44,161 nucleotides of DNA from an uncultured Lachnospiraceae bacterium. Lineage in GTDB: Bacteria > Bacillota > Clostridia > Lachnospirales > Lachnospiraceae. Positions 41,914 through 44,161 of this stretch are shown in pieces. The stretch spans positions 1 through 44,161 of the forward strand of contig CADCMM010000009.1 of the NCBI GenBank assembly GCA_902802515.1. The letters are read 5' to 3'. The first letter of the stretch is position 1, and each line of letters opens with the position of its first letter. The notes under the pieces were generated by a model. It made no database searches, was not told the origin of the DNA, and saw only the letters and a list, made by a program, of their open reading frames with translations. Both the position numbers and the translations under genes were made by a program.

Positions 41914-41981
41914 CTGTATCGTATGTATTTGTGAAATTCCGGAACGGTTATGGACCGGAACAGATTTTCTGTAAGATACAG
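41914..41981 (+). ncRNA. Candidate three-way-junction leader of guaA
   Basis: CTGTATC (41914-41920) pairs with GATACAG (41975-41981) and closes two inner hairpins: TTCCGG (41937-41942) with CCGGAA (41955-41960), and CAGA (41961-41964) with TCTG (41968-41971). This is the general shape of a ligand-binding junction before a purine gene, but the conserved loop words of the purine riboswitch are absent. No terminator hairpin with T-tract follows; any control would be at translation or by another route. Confidence 0.4.
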
Positions 41982-42014
41982 AGAGGGCCGCATAACAGAA
42001 GCAGGAGGAATTCC

Positions 42015-43556
42015 ATGGAAAAAGAGATGATTATTGTTCTGGATTTTGGCGGACAGTATAATCAGTTGATCGCGAGAAGGGTCAGGGAGTGCAATGTATA
42101 CGCTGAGGTACATCCCTACACACTGAGCTTGGAAAAGATAAAGGAAATGAACCCGAAGGGAATCATTTTTACCGGAGGGCCAAACAGCGTGTATGCGGAG
42201 GATTCCCCCCGCTACTCAAAAGAAATTTTTGAACTTGGGATTCCAATCTTAGGCATCTGCTATGGTTCTCAGCTTGTAGCCCATACCCTGGGTGGAAAAG
42301 TAGAAACCGCTCCGGTCAGTGAGTACGGACACACGGAAGTGTCTGTGGACACAACGGATATTCTCTTTGAGGGTGTTTCTCCCGAAACGGTGGCCTGGAT
42401 GAGCCACACAGATTACATTTCCGAGGCTCCGAAGGGCTTTAAAGTCACGGGGCACACGGCAGTCTGCCCCATCGCTGCGATGTCCTGCCCGGAGAGAAAG
42501 TTGTATGCAACCCAGTTCCATCCGGAAGTTATGCACACCAAAGAGGGCAAACAGATGCTCAGCAACTTTGTCTACAAGGTCTGCGGATGCAGCGGTGACT
42601 GGCAGATGGCTTCCTTTGTGGAGACAACGATTGATCAGCTTCGGGAAAAGATTGGCGACGGCAAGGTACTCTGCGCCCTGTCCGGAGGCGTGGATTCCTC
42701 TGTGGCAGCCGTGCTGCTCTCCAAAGCCATTGGCAAGCAGCTTACCTGCGTTTTTGTGGACCATGGCTTGCTCCGTAAAAACGAGGGGGACGAGGTGGAA
42801 GCCGTATTCGGCCCGCAGGGACCTTATGAACTGAATTTTATCCGTGTCAATGCTCAGCAGCGCTATTATGACAAATTAAAAGGCGTCACTGAGCCGGAGC
42901 AGAAGCGCAAGATCATCGGTGAGGAATTTATCCGCGTCTTCGAGGAAGAGGCGAAGAAGATCGGCGCGGTGGATTACCTGGTGCAGGGCACCATTTACCC
43001 GGACGTGATAGAGTCCGGCCTCGGTAAGTCTGCCGTGATCAAATCCCACCACAACGTGGGCGGTCTCCCGGACGTAGTGGATTTCAAAGAGATCATCGAG
43101 CCGCTGCGTCTGCTGTTCAAGGATGAGGTTCGCAAGGCCGGTCTGGAACTGGGTATTCCAGAATATCTGGTATTTCGTCAGCCCTTCCCGGGGCCCGGAC
43201 TTGGTATCCGTATCATTGGCGAGGTAACGGAAGAAAAGGTAAAAATCGTTCAGGAAGCGGACGCGATCTACCGCGAAGAAATTGCGAAGGCGGGTCTGGA
43301 TAAGGGACTGGGACAGTATTTTGCAGCCCTGACCAATATGCGATCCGTAGGTGTAATGGGCGATTTCCGAACCTACGATTACGCAATCGCGCTTCGCGCA
43401 GTAAATACCTCCGATTTCATGACCGCAGACGCGGCACAGCTCCCATGGGAAGTGCTGGCCAAGGTCACGAACCGTATTGTAAATGAGGTAAAAGGCGTGA
43501 ACCGGGTAATGTACGATTGCACCGGAAAACCGCCGGCAACGATCGAGTTTGAGTAA
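42015..43556 (+). CDS. guaA: GMP synthase (glutamine-hydrolysing)
   Basis: A 513-residue enzyme that converts XMP to GMP with glutamine and ATP. The N-terminal glutamine amidotransferase has C82 (GICYGSQL), H169 and E171 (QFHPEV). The ATP pyrophosphatase domain has the PP-loop SGGVDSS from residue 223. The C-terminal dimerisation domain includes [13 protein letters not shown] and ends in [11 protein letters not shown], the usual GuaA end. ATG at 42015 follows AGGAGG by six bases; the open frame reaches back to 41853, but that part overlaps the promoter and leader. Confidence 0.97.
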   Translation: MEKEMIIVLDFGGQYNQLIARRVRECNVYAEVHPYTLSLEKIKEMNPKGIIFTGGPNSVYAEDSPRYSKEIFELGIPILGICYGSQLVAHTLGGKVETAPVSEYGHTEVSVDTTDILFEGVSPETVAWMSHTDYISEAPKGFKVTGHTAVCPIAAMSCPERKLYATQFHPEVMHTKEGKQMLSNFVYKVCGCSGDWQMASFVETTIDQLREKIGDGKVLCALSGGVDSSVAAVLLSKAIGKQLTCVFVDHGLLRKNEGDEVEAVFGPQGPYELNFIRVNAQQRYYDKLKGVTEPEQKRKIIGEEFIRVFEEEAKKIGAVDYLVQGTIYPDVIESGLGKSAVIKSHHNVGGLPDVVDFKEIIEPLRLLFKDEVRKAGLELGIPEYLVFRQPFPGPGLGIRIIGEVTEEKVKIVQEADAIYREEIAKAGLDKGLGQYFAALTNMRSVGVMGDFRTYDYAIALRAVNTSDFMTADAAQLPWEVLAKVTNRIVNEVKGVNRVMYDCTGKPPATIEFE

Positions 43557-43697
43557 TAAAAATTTTCTGAAATCCCTTATAAACAGGGCATTTTAGAGCA
43601 GATAAAGTTCTATTTGATAACAAAATGATAACACTGGATATTTTGGCATTATTTATCAGGTATCCTGTGGTTATCGAGTAATATGTGTGAAACCGAC

Positions 43698-43747
43698 AAA
43701 AAAGGTCTTACTGAATTGAGTGAAATCAATTTGGTAAGGCCTTTTTT
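43698..43747. terminator. Bidirectional terminator between guaA and the XRE gene
   Basis: GGTCTTAC (43704-43711) pairs with GTAAGGCC (43734-43741) with one wobble, extended by ATTGA and TCAAT inside; six A residues lie before (43698-43703) and six T residues after (43742-43747). It can end transcripts from both sides. The 43557-43697 part is AT-rich and holds no gene. Confidence 0.85.
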
Positions 43748-43756
43748 CGCCGGCTT

Positions 43757-44161
43757 TTATTTTGCGTTTTTTGGATAGTTGTAACGCCACTGATCATATT
43801 CTTCCTGAGTGATCTCGCCGGATTTGAGTTTTTCTGCCTGTTCCTGCCACGCATGGAACATATCGAACATGGAAAGGTAGGTGGTTCCCTTGGCCTTGTC
43901 CAGCCGGAGACAAAGTTCTCCGTCAATCTCATCAATGTGAAGCCCGTAAAGGTCTTCTAAGGTAAATAAGGTATGCATCAGTCCAACGTAACTGTCAATA
44001 TCCGGGACAGCAAGAGCATGAGGGGATACTTCAAAAATATCAGCCAATGCGTTCAGATATTTTTCTTTTGGACTGCGTGCCCCTTTTTCATACTGTGCAA
44101 TGCGGACATCAGCCTGTGAATCACTGAATCCCAGCTGTTGACCCAAATATTTCTGCGTGAA
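43757..44161 (-). CDS. XRE-family regulator, cut by the window edge
   Basis: The C-terminal 134 residues of a regulator whose start lies beyond the window. The visible part begins inside the helix-turn-helix (FTQKYLGQQLGFSDSQADVR, then IAQYEKGARSPKEK). It goes on to a segment with EVSPHALAVPDIDS and ends in a Lys/Glu-rich helix with the pattern SGEITQEEYDQWRYNYP, a tail often seen in Lachnospiraceae XRE proteins. An apparent internal TTG start at 44146 would cut the DNA-binding domain, so the gene is called partial. Confidence 0.8.
   Translation of the reverse strand, partial: FTQKYLGQQLGFSDSQADVRIAQYEKGARSPKEKYLNALADIFEVSPHALAVPDIDSYVGLMHTLFTLEDLYGLHIDEIDGELCLRLDKAKGTTYLSMFDMFHAWQEQAEKLKSGEITQEEYDQWRYNYPKNAK

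Noticed and set aside
41882..42014. Purine riboswitch before guaA
   Set aside because: A three-way junction can be drawn but the invariant loop and junction bases of the purine class are missing.
1..44161. CRISPR arrays, tRNA or rRNA genes, phage or plasmid genes
   Set aside because: No regularly spaced repeats, cloverleaf-type sequences, rRNA landmarks, integrase or replication genes were found on reading through.

Overview
The window (44,161 bases) reads as a chromosomal stretch from an anaerobic Clostridia bacterium, most likely a gut Lachnospiraceae relative. The reasons are the clostridial gene order of the Rnf complex, a class II (Firmicute) GalT, AraC-cupin regulators, AGGAGG-type ribosome binding sites, near-consensus sigma-A promoters and an intermediate base composition. 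The assignment is inferred from gene content only. No rRNA, tRNA, CRISPR array or intact mobile element was seen.

Layout. Bases 99-2646 (minus) hold a ZIP metal transporter, then an AraC regulator with a YczE/YitT-like membrane protein. Divergent from the AraC gene is galKT (2788-5461). A decayed ISLre2-type transposase and a GC-rich non-coding block fill 5462-6255. Next on the plus strand come a CDF metal exporter, an NAD-binding epimerase-like protein, a divergent CPBP membrane protein, a Crp/Fnr-type regulator and a thioredoxin-reductase-like flavoprotein that has lost its NADPH motifs. A large compound hairpin ends this block.

The most interesting part is 10900-19349: rnfC, an rnfD-rnfG fusion, rnfE, rnfA, rnfB, a pentaheme ammonia-forming nitrite reductase (nrfA), and the two system II cytochrome c assembly genes (resB and ccsA). 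They are tightly packed, several with 4-base ATGA overlaps, behind one good promoter. No NrfH or NapC quinol dehydrogenase gene is present. This suggests that Rnf, which moves electrons from ferredoxin, feeds NrfA on the outer face without quinone, while the same operon supplies heme attachment.

Bases 20177-31038 look like a peptide and murein-peptide salvage region: a five-gene Dpp/Opp transporter behind a consensus promoter, an L-Ala-D/L-Glu epimerase with all catalytic residues, a cytoplasmic SH3-NlpC/P60 endopeptidase (YkfC-like) with a structured leader, a transglutaminase-fold protein and agmatine deiminase. An AraC regulator converges on and overlaps the deiminase gene.

The right part holds glycogen phosphorylase, a CPA2-type cation/proton antiporter, a Pr6Pr-like membrane protein, a FeoA-FeoB fusion with its small Cys-rich partner, an AGCS amino acid symporter (minus), an XRE regulator with a membrane domain, guaA behind a candidate structured leader, and an XRE regulator cut by the window edge. 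The ZIP and feoAB promoters share a TTAG-N10-CTAA dyad, suggesting one metal-responsive repressor.
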